Below, one piece after another: positions 27,500-35,571 of a stretch of DNA of 64,000 bases. The position numbers and the translations under genes are program-made. The stretch's first letter is position 1, and every line of letters begins with the position of its first letter. The notes beneath the pieces were generated by a model. It saw only the letters and a program-made list of their open reading frames with translations. It was not told where the DNA came from and searched no databases. Source of the DNA: GCA-002793235 sp965267355 (GTDB taxonomy: Bacteria; Bacteroidota; Bacteroidia; Flavobacteriales_E; Vicingaceae); contig OZ253956.1 of NCBI GenBank assembly GCA_965267355.1, positions 558,001-622,000 of the forward strand, written 5' to 3'.

Positions 27500-28555
27500 T
27501 TATATTTCTATTAAATCAGAACAAATAATCTTATCAGTTGAAAGAGCCACAATACCCCATGACAAACCTACTCCAAAACCTGTCATTAACAAATTTAAAG
27601 ATTTAGAGGTAATTTCTTTTTGCAATTCGGTTACAATTGTTAGCGGTATGGAAGCAGAACTGGTATTACCATATTTCTGAATAGAATACGGAACTTGCTC
27701 TGGTTCAAACTTTAATTTCTTTCGTATCGTTTCGTTCATTAACTTGTTTGCTTGATGCATTAAAAAATACTCATAGTTTTCGGTAGATGTATTAGATTGT
27801 TCAAAGAATTCTTTGACTGAGGTCGGAACCTTTGTGACAGAAAAATTGAATACATCCAGTCCATTCAACGCTAAGTTAAGGTCGCATCGATTAATTCCTT
27901 TTTCAATCTCTTTTTTGTCAAAAGATTCTTTTGACACTAGATTTCTAATTCCTCCATGAGGAATAATGATGGCTTCATAACCAGATCCATCGCTATTTAA
28001 TTGAAAGGAAGTCGGTTTAGCTTTTTCATCAAACTCAATTGCTGTTACCGTGCCAGCATCACCAAATAAGGGATAAGTACTTTTATCATCTCTTGAGCAA
28101 GTTGCTGATGAGATATCCCCCATCATCAACAAACCTTTTTTTAACCCTGTTGAAGACATTAACCCTCCTATTACCGATAACCCATAAACAAAACCAGAAC
28201 ACCCCAATCCAATATCAAAAGCCATGCATGATTGAGATAACCCTAATCTATCCTGCAAAATTATTGAAGTAGCAGGCAAGTAATAATCACGTGATTGTGA
28301 CAAAAAGATAACGATATCAACATCACTTTTATCCCAGGAAAGGTCGTTCAAAAGTTGTTCAGCAGCTTCATAGCATAAATCTGAAGTAGTCACTCCCTTT
28401 TTTGCAACCCTCCTCTCTTCAACTCCAGTAGTTTTAATCAATAATTTTTTTTCTGCTTCAGTAAGCAATTCATAATTCCAATTAGATTCTACATCTTTAG
28501 GAACTGCTGCTGCAATTCCTTTAATGGCTATGTTATTAATATTGAAAAAAGGCAT
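27500..28555 (-). CDS. 3-oxoacyl-ACP synthase III family protein (KAS III), copy 2
   Basis: A 351-residue thiolase-fold enzyme with the FabH triad: Cys119 in GLGCSGFVYG, His in LMHQANKLM and Asn in YGNTSSASIP. Such enzymes condense an acyl-CoA with malonyl-ACP, or transfer acyl groups. Its start codon shares one base with the ACP stop, and the SDR follows immediately. A stand-alone pair of KAS III enzymes around a dedicated ACP is typical of accessory pathways making short acyl groups rather than of primary fatty acid synthesis. Confidence 0.87.
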   Translation of the reverse strand: MPFFNINNIAIKGIAAAVPKDVESNWNYELLTEAEKKLLIKTTGVEERRVAKKGVTTSDLCYEAAEQLLNDLSWDKSDVDIVIFLSQSRDYYLPATSIILQDRLGLSQSCMAFDIGLGCSGFVYGLSVIGGLMSSTGLKKGLLMMGDISSATCSRDDKSTYPLFGDAGTVTAIEFDEKAKPTSFQLNSDGSGYEAIIIPHGGIRNLVSKESFDKKEIEKGINRCDLNLALNGLDVFNFSVTKVPTSVKEFFEQSNTSTENYEYFLMHQANKLMNETIRKKLKFEPEQVPYSIQKYGNTSSASIPLTIVTELQKEITSKSLNLLMTGFGVGLSWGIVALSTDKIICSDLIEI

Positions 28556-28788
28556 TATCCTTTACGAGCTTTGACCAAGTCAAATAACTCTCTTACTGTA
28601 TTAATTTTAGATAAATCGTCACCATTAATGACTACTTCGTATTCTGTATCAATCAATGCAATGATTATCAAAGCATGCATAGAACTCCATTCTTCTAGTT
28701 CTCTAAAATCTGTTTCTTCTTTTAAGGTTCCTGGTTCCAGTTCTTCAAATTCAACCTCCAGTTTCTCTATAAATTCTTTAATCTCCAT
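28555..28788 (-). CDS. Dedicated acyl carrier protein
   Basis: A 77-residue acidic helical carrier protein. The 4'-phosphopantetheine Ser is most likely Ser36 in EWSSMHAL, where the usual D-S-L is S-S-M. The following ALIDTEYEV-I helix and the INTVRELFDLV helix fit the ACP fold. I chose ATG 28788, which lies two bases after the upstream KAS III stop. An earlier ATG at 28818 would overlap that gene and add a Cys-containing tail unlike an ACP. It should carry the chain built by the flanking KAS III enzymes. Confidence 0.83.
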   Translation of the reverse strand: MEIKEFIEKLEVEFEELEPGTLKEETDFRELEEWSSMHALIIIALIDTEYEVVINGDDLSKINTVRELFDLVKARKG

Positions 28789-28790
28789 CG

Positions 28791-29834
28791 TTAAAATCTT
28801 ACTACAGTTGCACCCCACGACAAACCAATTCCAAACCCTGCAACCAAAACTTTATTTCCTTTTTTAATTTTGTTTTTCTTAAATGTTTCATAAGTGGCAA
28901 TAGGAATAGATGCAGACACCGTATTTCCTATTTCTTCCATATGAATTATAAATTTTTCCTCAGGTAATCTCATTCGTTTCCGAATAAAATTAAGCATTTG
29001 TGCGTTTGCCTGATGCAATATATAAAAATCTATATCATCTCTGGTTAAATTTTCTTTTTTTAATATCTCATCCACCAAAAAAGGCACCTTTCTTAAAGCA
29101 AATAAAAAAATCTTAGGGCTGTTCATAATCAATCGCCCACCTCCTAAACCAGTAGGAACGTCTGTATATTGACTCAACCATTCAATATCTGCAGGCTCTT
29201 TGGTTGCCGAACGTTCTACTTTTAAAGTATGCTCCCCTGTACCATCTGTACCAAAAATAAAATCACCAATATTAGCATTATAACCATTAGTGAACTGATT
29301 ATTGCTTATAAAAGTAGCTGCTGCTCCATCACCAAATATTGCCCTAATTTCTATATCTTCTGGATGAATAACTTTTGTTGGCACGTCTGCTGTTATTAAT
29401 AAAACATTATTTACCTGCCCAGAAACAATTAATGCCTTTGCTAAACTCAAACCATAAACCCAACCTGTGCAACCATGCAAGATATCAATTGCACCGGCTG
29501 TAGTTGGAATTCCTAAATCGCTTTGCATAACACAAGCTGTTGTAGGTCCCTTATATTCTAATGCATCAGACACAAAAATAATATACTCTACATCTTTAGG
29601 GTTGATATTCCATTCTTCAAACAAATTGTTAGCAGCATAGTTCCCTAAATCTTTTGCTGTTTCATCATATGGGGACACTCTTCTTGAGTTTACCCCACAT
29701 TGATTATAAATCGTATCTGTTGTAACTTCAGGCTCTACTATGTTATTAGAGAAAGCATAATAATCTTTTATGATTTCATCATTATTAACCTTTCTTTCAG
29801 GTAGATAATAGCTTATGGCGTTAATGTAAACCAA
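28791..29834 (-). CDS. 3-oxoacyl-ACP synthase III family protein (KAS III), copy 1
   Basis: A 347-residue KAS III-type enzyme and first gene of the minus-strand chain. The catalytic Cys is 122 in HGCTGWVYG, with His in ILHQANAQM and Asn in IGNTVSASIP. It is only moderately similar to copy 2, so the two probably have different acyl donors or one acts as an acyl transferase. The start is TTG at 29834-29832; no ATG gives a complete N-terminus. The 125-bp region shared with the divergent uvrD gene must hold its promoter, but I found no clear box on this strand. Confidence 0.86.
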   Translation of the reverse strand: MVYINAISYYLPERKVNNDEIIKDYYAFSNNIVEPEVTTDTIYNQCGVNSRRVSPYDETAKDLGNYAANNLFEEWNINPKDVEYIIFVSDALEYKGPTTACVMQSDLGIPTTAGAIDILHGCTGWVYGLSLAKALIVSGQVNNVLLITADVPTKVIHPEDIEIRAIFGDGAAATFISNNQFTNGYNANIGDFIFGTDGTGEHTLKVERSATKEPADIEWLSQYTDVPTGLGGGRLIMNSPKIFLFALRKVPFLVDEILKKENLTRDDIDFYILHQANAQMLNFIRKRMRLPEEKFIIHMEEIGNTVSASIPIATYETFKKNKIKKGNKVLVAGFGIGLSWGATVVRF

Positions 29835-29947
29835 TATTAAAAATTTATTAAAATTAATATTCTTTAAGCATTAAACCAATTGAGTGTTTAATAAATTTAT
29901 CATTCAAATAAGTTATTCACAACTCCAGTTTTCCTTAGCTATAATCA

Positions 29948-29955
29948 TACTTTTG
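29948..29955 (+). promoter_or_regulatory. Candidate -7 promoter box of uvrD/pcrA (near-leaderless)
   Basis: TACTTTTG matches the Bacteroidota TAnnTTTG box and ends four bases before the ATG at 29960, so the transcript would start at or next to the start codon. No good TTG is present at the -33 position, which lowers confidence. Confidence 0.45.
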
Positions 29956-29959
29956 TAAA

Positions 29960-32278
29960 ATGAGTTATTTAGATGAGTTAAACGATTCACAACGCAAAGC
30001 AGTAGAAGCCACTGAAGGTCCTGTAATGGTTATTGCCGGAGCTGGTTCTGGAAAGACCAGGGTTTTGACTTATCGTATAGCTCACCTTATCAATAATGGA
30101 GTTGACCCTTTTAATATTTTAGCTTTAACATTTACCAATAAAGCTGCCCAAGAAATGAAAGATAGAATTGGGAAAATTGTTGGTTACAATGAAGCTCGAA
30201 ATATATGGATGGGAACATTTCACTCTGTATTTGCCAGGATTTTACGAAGCGAAGCGGAAAAAATTGGTTACCCTAGCAACTTTACGATTTATGACACCCA
30301 GGATGCTAAAAACCTTTTAAGAACCCTAATAAAGGAACATGGATTAGATGAAAAAGTATATAAACCAGGATTAGTTTTAAATAGGATTTCAGCTGCTAAA
30401 AACAACTTATTATCTTCTGGAGCTTATATCAATAACACTACCATTCAATCGGAAGACAGACAATCTGCCAAACCAAGATTAGGAGACATCTATAAAGCTT
30501 ATGAAACACGTTGTTTTAAAGCTGGCGCAATGGATTTTGATGACTTACTATTTAAGACCAATATTCTTTTAAGAGATTTTCCGGATGTATTGCATAAATA
30601 CCAACACCGTTTTCAATACATTCTGGTAGATGAGTATCAGGATACTAACTTCTCCCAATACATTATTGTAAAAAAGTTGGCTGCTGCTTTTGAAAATGTT
30701 TGTGTGGTTGGTGATGACGCTCAGAGCATTTATGCATTTAGAGGGGCCAACATTCAAAATATCTTAAACTTTAAGAATGATTATCCTGATGCTCAAACTT
30801 TTAAGTTAGAGCAAAATTATCGTTCAACCAAAAACATTGTAAATGCTGCGAATAGTATTATTGAGCAGAATAAAGAACAAATAAAAAAAGAAGTTTGGAC
30901 AGACAATGGTGAAGGCACTAAAATAAGAGTACACCGAGCAGCTACTGATAATGAAGAAGGAAAGTTAGTTTCCAATCTGATTTTTGAAACCCAACAAAAC
31001 CGACAAGCTCACAACAAAGATTTTGCTATCCTTTATAGAACTAATGCTCAATCAAGAGCAATGGAGGAAGCACTGAGAAGAAAAAACATTCCTTATAAAA
31101 TTTATGGAGGGCTATCCTTTTACCAACGTAAAGAAATTAAAGATTTACTAGCTTATTTTAGGCTAGTAATTAATCCTAACGATGAAGAAGCACTTAAAAG
31201 AGTAATCAATTATCCTGCTAGGGGAATAGGAAAAACAACAGCAGATAAAATCACAATTGCTGCCAATAATTACCAAAAAAGCCTTTGGGAAATTATCACT
31301 AACCTACATCAAATCAATATAGGGTTAAACAATGGAGCAATAAGCAAGATTCAAGATTTTATTACCATGATTCAGAGCTTCTCTTCTCAGCTAATTAATA
31401 AAAGTGCTTACGATTTAGGAAACGAAATTGCTTCAACATCTGGAATTCTTAAAGAGCTTTATAGTGATAGGACGCCTGAAGGTATAAGTAGATATGAAAA
31501 CATTCAGGAACTTTTGAATGGATTAAAAGAGTTTACCGAAACAGAAAACGAACTCGAAGAAGATGTTACTCCAAGAGGATTAACAGAATTTTTGCAGGAT
31601 GTTGCTTTATTAACCAATGCTGATAATGAGAAGGAGGAGGACATTAACAAAGTAACTTTAATGACCATCCACTCAGCTAAAGGATTGGAATTTCCCTATG
31701 TTTTTATCGTTGGTTTAGAAGAGAATTTGTTCCCATCACAACTATCTTTAACCTCAAGAACTGAATTAGAAGAAGAACGTAGATTATTTTATGTTGCTAT
31801 TACCAGAGCTGAAAGAGAGTTACACCTTTCTTTTGCTAATAGCAGATACAAATGGGGTTCATTAATCTTTTGTGAGCCAAGTAGGTTTATTGAAGAAGTA
31901 GATGAAAAGTTTTTAGAATATACCTTCTCAAAAAATACTTCTGCAAGACCACCTCAACCAAAGAGTTTTGAAGGTGAATTTAACTCTTATCACAAAAAGA
32001 AACCTAATACATTCCAAAAAACAGCCTCCAAACCTAAACCTATAAAAACAGTACCACAACACACTCCAAAAAACCTAAAACGCGTATCAAGTGTTGCTAC
32101 AGCTAGCCCTGATTCAGCAGCGACTTTACATCTTAAAAAAGGAATGATGGTAAATCATCAAAAGTTTGGCAATGGTATCATTGAAAATTTGGATAACGGA
32201 AAGGCATCTATCAACTTCCAAAATGTTGGTATTAAGCAATTATTATTAAAATATGCCAAGTTGACTATTGTTAAATAA
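29960..32278 (+). CDS. UvrD/PcrA-type DNA helicase
   Basis: A 772-residue superfamily 1A helicase that unwinds DNA 3' to 5' in nucleotide excision and mismatch repair and removes recombinase filaments. Motifs seen: Walker A GAGSGKT at 27-33, the Q-motif LNDSQRKAV, DEYQDTN (motif II), GDDAQSIYAFRGA (motif III), LEQNYRS (motif IV), TIHSAKGLEFPYVF (motif V) and VAITRAER (motif VI). The C-terminal about 45 residues form a small Tudor-like segment (HQKFGNGIIENL) as in PcrA. It diverges from the accessory operon. The first gene after it starts 43 bases beyond its stop. Confidence 0.93.
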   Translation: MSYLDELNDSQRKAVEATEGPVMVIAGAGSGKTRVLTYRIAHLINNGVDPFNILALTFTNKAAQEMKDRIGKIVGYNEARNIWMGTFHSVFARILRSEAEKIGYPSNFTIYDTQDAKNLLRTLIKEHGLDEKVYKPGLVLNRISAAKNNLLSSGAYINNTTIQSEDRQSAKPRLGDIYKAYETRCFKAGAMDFDDLLFKTNILLRDFPDVLHKYQHRFQYILVDEYQDTNFSQYIIVKKLAAAFENVCVVGDDAQSIYAFRGANIQNILNFKNDYPDAQTFKLEQNYRSTKNIVNAANSIIEQNKEQIKKEVWTDNGEGTKIRVHRAATDNEEGKLVSNLIFETQQNRQAHNKDFAILYRTNAQSRAMEEALRRKNIPYKIYGGLSFYQRKEIKDLLAYFRLVINPNDEEALKRVINYPARGIGKTTADKITIAANNYQKSLWEIITNLHQINIGLNNGAISKIQDFITMIQSFSSQLINKSAYDLGNEIASTSGILKELYSDRTPEGISRYENIQELLNGLKEFTETENELEEDVTPRGLTEFLQDVALLTNADNEKEEDINKVTLMTIHSAKGLEFPYVFIVGLEENLFPSQLSLTSRTELEEERRLFYVAITRAERELHLSFANSRYKWGSLIFCEPSRFIEEVDEKFLEYTFSKNTSARPPQPKSFEGEFNSYHKKKPNTFQKTASKPKPIKTVPQHTPKNLKRVSSVATASPDSAATLHLKKGMMVNHQKFGNGIIENLDNGKASINFQNVGIKQLLLKYAKLTIVK

Positions 32279-32321
32279 TATCTTTATTTTTGAAAGCATA
32301 ATTATTACAAAAAACGATTTG

Positions 32322-32966
32322 ATGGAGCAGTTTGAAAAAGATTACAATACGAGAAGAACTCAAATGGTAATCCCTGAATATGGCAGAAACATTCAAAAAA
32401 TGATAGAACATGCCATTACCCTTGAAGATAGAGAAGAACGAAATAAAATGGCTACTGCCATAATAAGTGTTATGGGTCAATTAAACCCTCACTTAAGAGA
32501 TGTTGATGATTTTACTCACAAACTTTGGGATCATTTATTCATTATATCCGATTTTAAATTAGATGTTGATTCTCCTTATCCTATCCCTAATAAGGAATCC
32601 ATTATGGAGAAACCTGAAAAAATGGATTATCCGAAAACCGATAATAGGTTTAAACATTATGGCAAATCTGTTAAAGCATTAATCGAAAAAGCTACAGAAT
32701 ATCCTGAAGGTGATGAAAAAACAGCATTAGTTGGGGTGATTCTTAATCTAATGAAGAAGACCTATCTTACATTCAATCAAGATAGTGTTGAAGACAAACA
32801 AATAATTAACGATTTCAACACCTTAGCAAAAGGAAATCTAACCATTCCTGAAAATGTAAACATCATCTCCACTAATGAAGTGTTGGCAATGAGTAAGAAG
32901 AAAAAATCAAACAACAATAGAAACAAACAAAACGGAAGAAACAAACAAAAAAAACGCAGATACTAA
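32322..32966 (+). CDS. DUF4290 family protein
   Basis: A 214-residue protein of a family I recall as restricted to Bacteroidota (DUF4290), function unknown. It is soluble and helical, with RNIQKMIEHAI and MGQLNPHLRDVDDFTHKLWDHLF as the recognisable conserved stretches. The C-terminal about 25 residues are a Lys/Asn/Arg-rich tail that may bind nucleic acid. ATG 32322 is preferred to an ATG at 32268, which lies inside the end of uvrD. Its stop directly abuts the murA start, and in related genomes I also recall it next to murA. Confidence 0.8.
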   Translation: MEQFEKDYNTRRTQMVIPEYGRNIQKMIEHAITLEDREERNKMATAIISVMGQLNPHLRDVDDFTHKLWDHLFIISDFKLDVDSPYPIPNKESIMEKPEKMDYPKTDNRFKHYGKSVKALIEKATEYPEGDEKTALVGVILNLMKKTYLTFNQDSVEDKQIINDFNTLAKGNLTIPENVNIISTNEVLAMSKKKKSNNNRNKQNGRNKQKKRRY

Positions 32967-34271
32967 ATGGGAACTTTTAAAATTAAAGGGGGCAATAAAT
33001 TAAAAGGAGAACTAACCCCTCAAGGTGCAAAAAACGAAGCTCTTCAAGTTGTTTGTGCTGTGTTATTAACCCCCGAAAAAGTTACCTTACACAACCTCCC
33101 TTACATTAGAGATGTAAACTTTTTAATTGATTTATTAGAAGAACTTGGTGTTAAAGTAGAACGAGAAGGAAACGGCACCGTTCATTTTCAGTCTGATGAT
33201 ATTAACCTAGATTATCTACAAAGTGAGCAATTTAGAAAAAGAGCAGGTTCGCTTCGAGGTTCTATTATGATTATGGGACCACTTTTAACAAGGTTTAAAA
33301 AAGCGTATATGCCTAAACCTGGTGGCGATAAAATTGGAGCAAGACCGTTAGATACTCACTTCCTTGGATTTACAAAATTAGGAGCAACATACAGCTATGA
33401 TCATGATACCAGTTTTTACACTTTAAAGGCTGACAATTTAGAAGGGAAATATATATTATTAGATGAACCTTCTGTTACAGGTACTGCCAACATAGTAATG
33501 ACAGCTGTAATGGCAAAAGGTAAAACCACTATTTACAATGCTGCTTGTGAACCCTATCTACAACAACTCTGCTCTATGCTGAATAGTATGGGCGCAAAAA
33601 TAAGTGGAGTTGGCTCTAACCTATTAACTATTGAAGGCGTAACTGAAATGGGTGGATGCGTTCATACTCTACTACCAGACTTTATTGAAGTAGGTTCTTT
33701 TATTGGATTAGCAGCTATGACCAAATCTAGCATTACAATAAAAGACTGTAGAGTTGATATGCTAGGTAGAATACCTGATACTTTTAGAAGATTAGGAATT
33801 GAACTAGAAATTAAAGGAGATGACATATTAATACCCTCTCAGAAACATTATAAAATTCAAAGAATGATTGACGGTTCTATACCAACAATCTATGATGCTC
33901 CCTGGCCAGGATTTACACCTGATTTGTTAAGTATTATTTTGGTAACAGCCATACAAGCAGAAGGAACTGTTTTGATTCATCAAAAAATGTTTGATAGTAG
34001 ATTATTCTTTATAGATAGACTAAAAGACATGGGAGCTCAGCTAATTTTAAACGACCCGCACAGAGCTACTGTAATTGGTATTAACAGAGAGTACAATTTA
34101 CGAGGTGTTACTATGTCTTCACCTGATATTAGAGCTGGAGTAGCTTTACTAATTGCTGCACTGTCAGCAGATGGAGAAAGTACTATCAATAACATTGAAC
34201 AAATTGATAGAGGCTACCAATATATTGATGACAGATTAAACGCAATAGGAGCAGATATTACCCGTTTGTAA
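32967..34271 (+). CDS. murA: UDP-N-acetylglucosamine 1-carboxyvinyltransferase
   Basis: A 434-residue MurA that transfers enolpyruvate from PEP to UDP-GlcNAc, the first committed step of peptidoglycan synthesis. Lys22 and Asn23 in GAKNEA are in place, and the DGSIPTIYDAPWPGFTPD loop is present. The loop that normally reads PGGC has Asp at 121 (PGGDKIGARPLDTH), the position alkylated by fosfomycin in Cys-type enzymes. Asp-type MurA is known to be active and fosfomycin-insensitive in Mycobacterium and Chlamydia, so this copy should be functional. It is coupled to the DUF4290 gene. Confidence 0.95.
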   Translation: MGTFKIKGGNKLKGELTPQGAKNEALQVVCAVLLTPEKVTLHNLPYIRDVNFLIDLLEELGVKVEREGNGTVHFQSDDINLDYLQSEQFRKRAGSLRGSIMIMGPLLTRFKKAYMPKPGGDKIGARPLDTHFLGFTKLGATYSYDHDTSFYTLKADNLEGKYILLDEPSVTGTANIVMTAVMAKGKTTIYNAACEPYLQQLCSMLNSMGAKISGVGSNLLTIEGVTEMGGCVHTLLPDFIEVGSFIGLAAMTKSSITIKDCRVDMLGRIPDTFRRLGIELEIKGDDILIPSQKHYKIQRMIDGSIPTIYDAPWPGFTPDLLSIILVTAIQAEGTVLIHQKMFDSRLFFIDRLKDMGAQLILNDPHRATVIGINREYNLRGVTMSSPDIRAGVALLIAALSADGESTINNIEQIDRGYQYIDDRLNAIGADITRL

Positions 34272-34343
34272 ATCCAATCATTGTCGTTTTTGCAACAAAT
34301 TTTTGGCTTAATCTTTGTTAATTTTACAAGCAAATTAAACTTT

Positions 34344-34874
34344 ATGGAAACAATTAAAAAATTTAAAGCATCAATAACTTTAGCAGTTATTATTCTTATT
34401 ACTGCTGGTTTTATGTATAAACCTGGGCAACCTTCTATCGGAACCAAAGCACCAGAATTAGCATACAAAAACCCTAATGGGGAAATCATGAAACTATCTG
34501 ACCTAAAAGGACAATTAGTTTTAATTGATTTTTGGGCATCTTGGTGCAGACCATGCAGAATGGAAAACCCATATGTTGTTAAGACTTACGAACGTTTTAA
34601 AGATGAAAATTTCACTAATGGAAAAGGGTTTACTGTTTTTAGTTATTCTTTAGATAAAAATCCTGCTGCATGGAAAAAGGCTATCGAACAAGATAAACTA
34701 ACTTGGAAATACCATGTTTCTGATTTAAAAGGATGGGGGTCAGAAGGAGCTCAGAAATATGGAGTAAGTTCAATCCCTTCAAACTTTTTAATCGATGCAA
34801 AAGGTAATATCATTGCTACAAATTTAAGGGGGCATGATTTAGAAACTACTATTGAGAAGTACCTAAAAAAATAA
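34344..34874 (+). CDS. TlpA-like thioredoxin-fold protein, membrane-anchored
   Basis: A 176-residue thiol-disulfide protein. Residues 8-24 form a hydrophobic anchor or signal. The thioredoxin domain holds the redox motif WCRPC (Cys68 and Cys71) and the cis-Pro in VSSIPSNFLID. It would reduce or isomerise disulfides in the periplasm, for example in cytochrome c maturation or thiol-peroxide defence. I chose ATG 34344 because the preceding 21 codons from 34281 have no family counterpart. It is followed by a strong terminator. Confidence 0.87.
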   Translation: METIKKFKASITLAVIILITAGFMYKPGQPSIGTKAPELAYKNPNGEIMKLSDLKGQLVLIDFWASWCRPCRMENPYVVKTYERFKDENFTNGKGFTVFSYSLDKNPAAWKKAIEQDKLTWKYHVSDLKGWGSEGAQKYGVSSIPSNFLIDAKGNIIATNLRGHDLETTIEKYLKK

Positions 34875-34900
34875 GATTTATTTCATAAGGTTATTGATAA

Positions 34901-34927
34901 GGCAGGAGATATCTCCTGCCTTTTTTG
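34901..34927 (+). terminator. Rho-independent terminator after the TlpA-like gene
   Basis: A perfect inverted repeat (ggcaggagat / atctcctgcc, 34901-34920) is followed by six T residues. In RNA it would fold as a 7-bp GC-rich stem with a 6-base loop. It ends the transcript that carries the thioredoxin gene. Confidence 0.88.
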
Positions 34928-34989
34928 CTGTCTATTTTTCATAAGAAAACAAAAACCTGTCAAAATGGCTTTTATTAATGCAATGGTAG

Positions 34990-34997
34990 TATTTTTG
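34990..34997 (+). promoter_or_regulatory. Candidate -7 box of grpE-dnaJ
   Basis: TATTTTTG fits TAnnTTTG and lies 34 bases before the grpE ATG, downstream of the preceding terminator. No convincing -33 TTG is visible. No CIRCE-type inverted repeat is seen either, so heat-shock control by HrcA is not supported. Confidence 0.45.
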
Positions 34998-35031
34998 CCA
35001 ACTCGTTTTTGAGACATAAAACCATACAACT

Positions 35032-35565
35032 ATGAGTGACGAAGAAAAAGTAAATGAAGAAGAATTAGAACAAACAACTGAAGAACAAGTTGAAGAAGAT
35101 ACTCAAGCCCTTACACCTGAAGAAGAAGCTGAGAAGAAGTACAACGAAATAAACGATAAGTATTTGCGACTATACTCTGATTTTGAGAACTTCAGAAAAA
35201 GAACTCAAAAAGAGAAAGCAGACTTATACAAAACTGCTGGAGAAGATATAATTACCGCTATACTTCCAATTCTAGATGATTTTGAAAGAGCAAGAAAAGC
35301 CATGGAAGAATCTGATGATATCAAAGGAGTTAAGGATGGTGTAAAGTTGATTCATGATAAATTAGTTAACACTTTAAAGCAAAAAGGTTTGGAACCTATT
35401 AAATCTGCAGTAAATAAAGATTTTGATATAGAGTTTCATGAAGCCATCACTCAAATACCTGCCCCTAAGAAAAAACAAGTAGGAAAAGTAATTGATGAAG
35501 TAGAAAAAGGTTACGTCCTTAATGGAAAAGTTATTCGATTTACAAAAGTAGTTGTAGGAAAATAA
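35032..35565 (+). CDS. grpE: Nucleotide exchange factor GrpE
   Basis: A 177-residue GrpE that releases ADP from DnaK. It has an acidic Glu-rich N-terminal tail (residues 1-40), then the long coiled-coil (YLRLYSDFENFRKRTQKE) and the C-terminal beta-wing with FHEAITQIP and a closing VLNGKVIRFTKVVVGK. It is six bases upstream of dnaJ, forming a two-gene chaperone operon. dnaK is not in this window. Confidence 0.95.
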   Translation: MSDEEKVNEEELEQTTEEQVEEDTQALTPEEEAEKKYNEINDKYLRLYSDFENFRKRTQKEKADLYKTAGEDIITAILPILDDFERARKAMEESDDIKGVKDGVKLIHDKLVNTLKQKGLEPIKSAVNKDFDIEFHEAITQIPAPKKKQVGKVIDEVEKGYVLNGKVIRFTKVVVGK

Positions 35566-35571
35566 GTAAAC

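Noticed and set aside
32967..34271. MurA as inactive because the catalytic-loop Cys is absent
   Set aside because: Asp at this position is known to support activity in other bacteria, and all other key residues are present.
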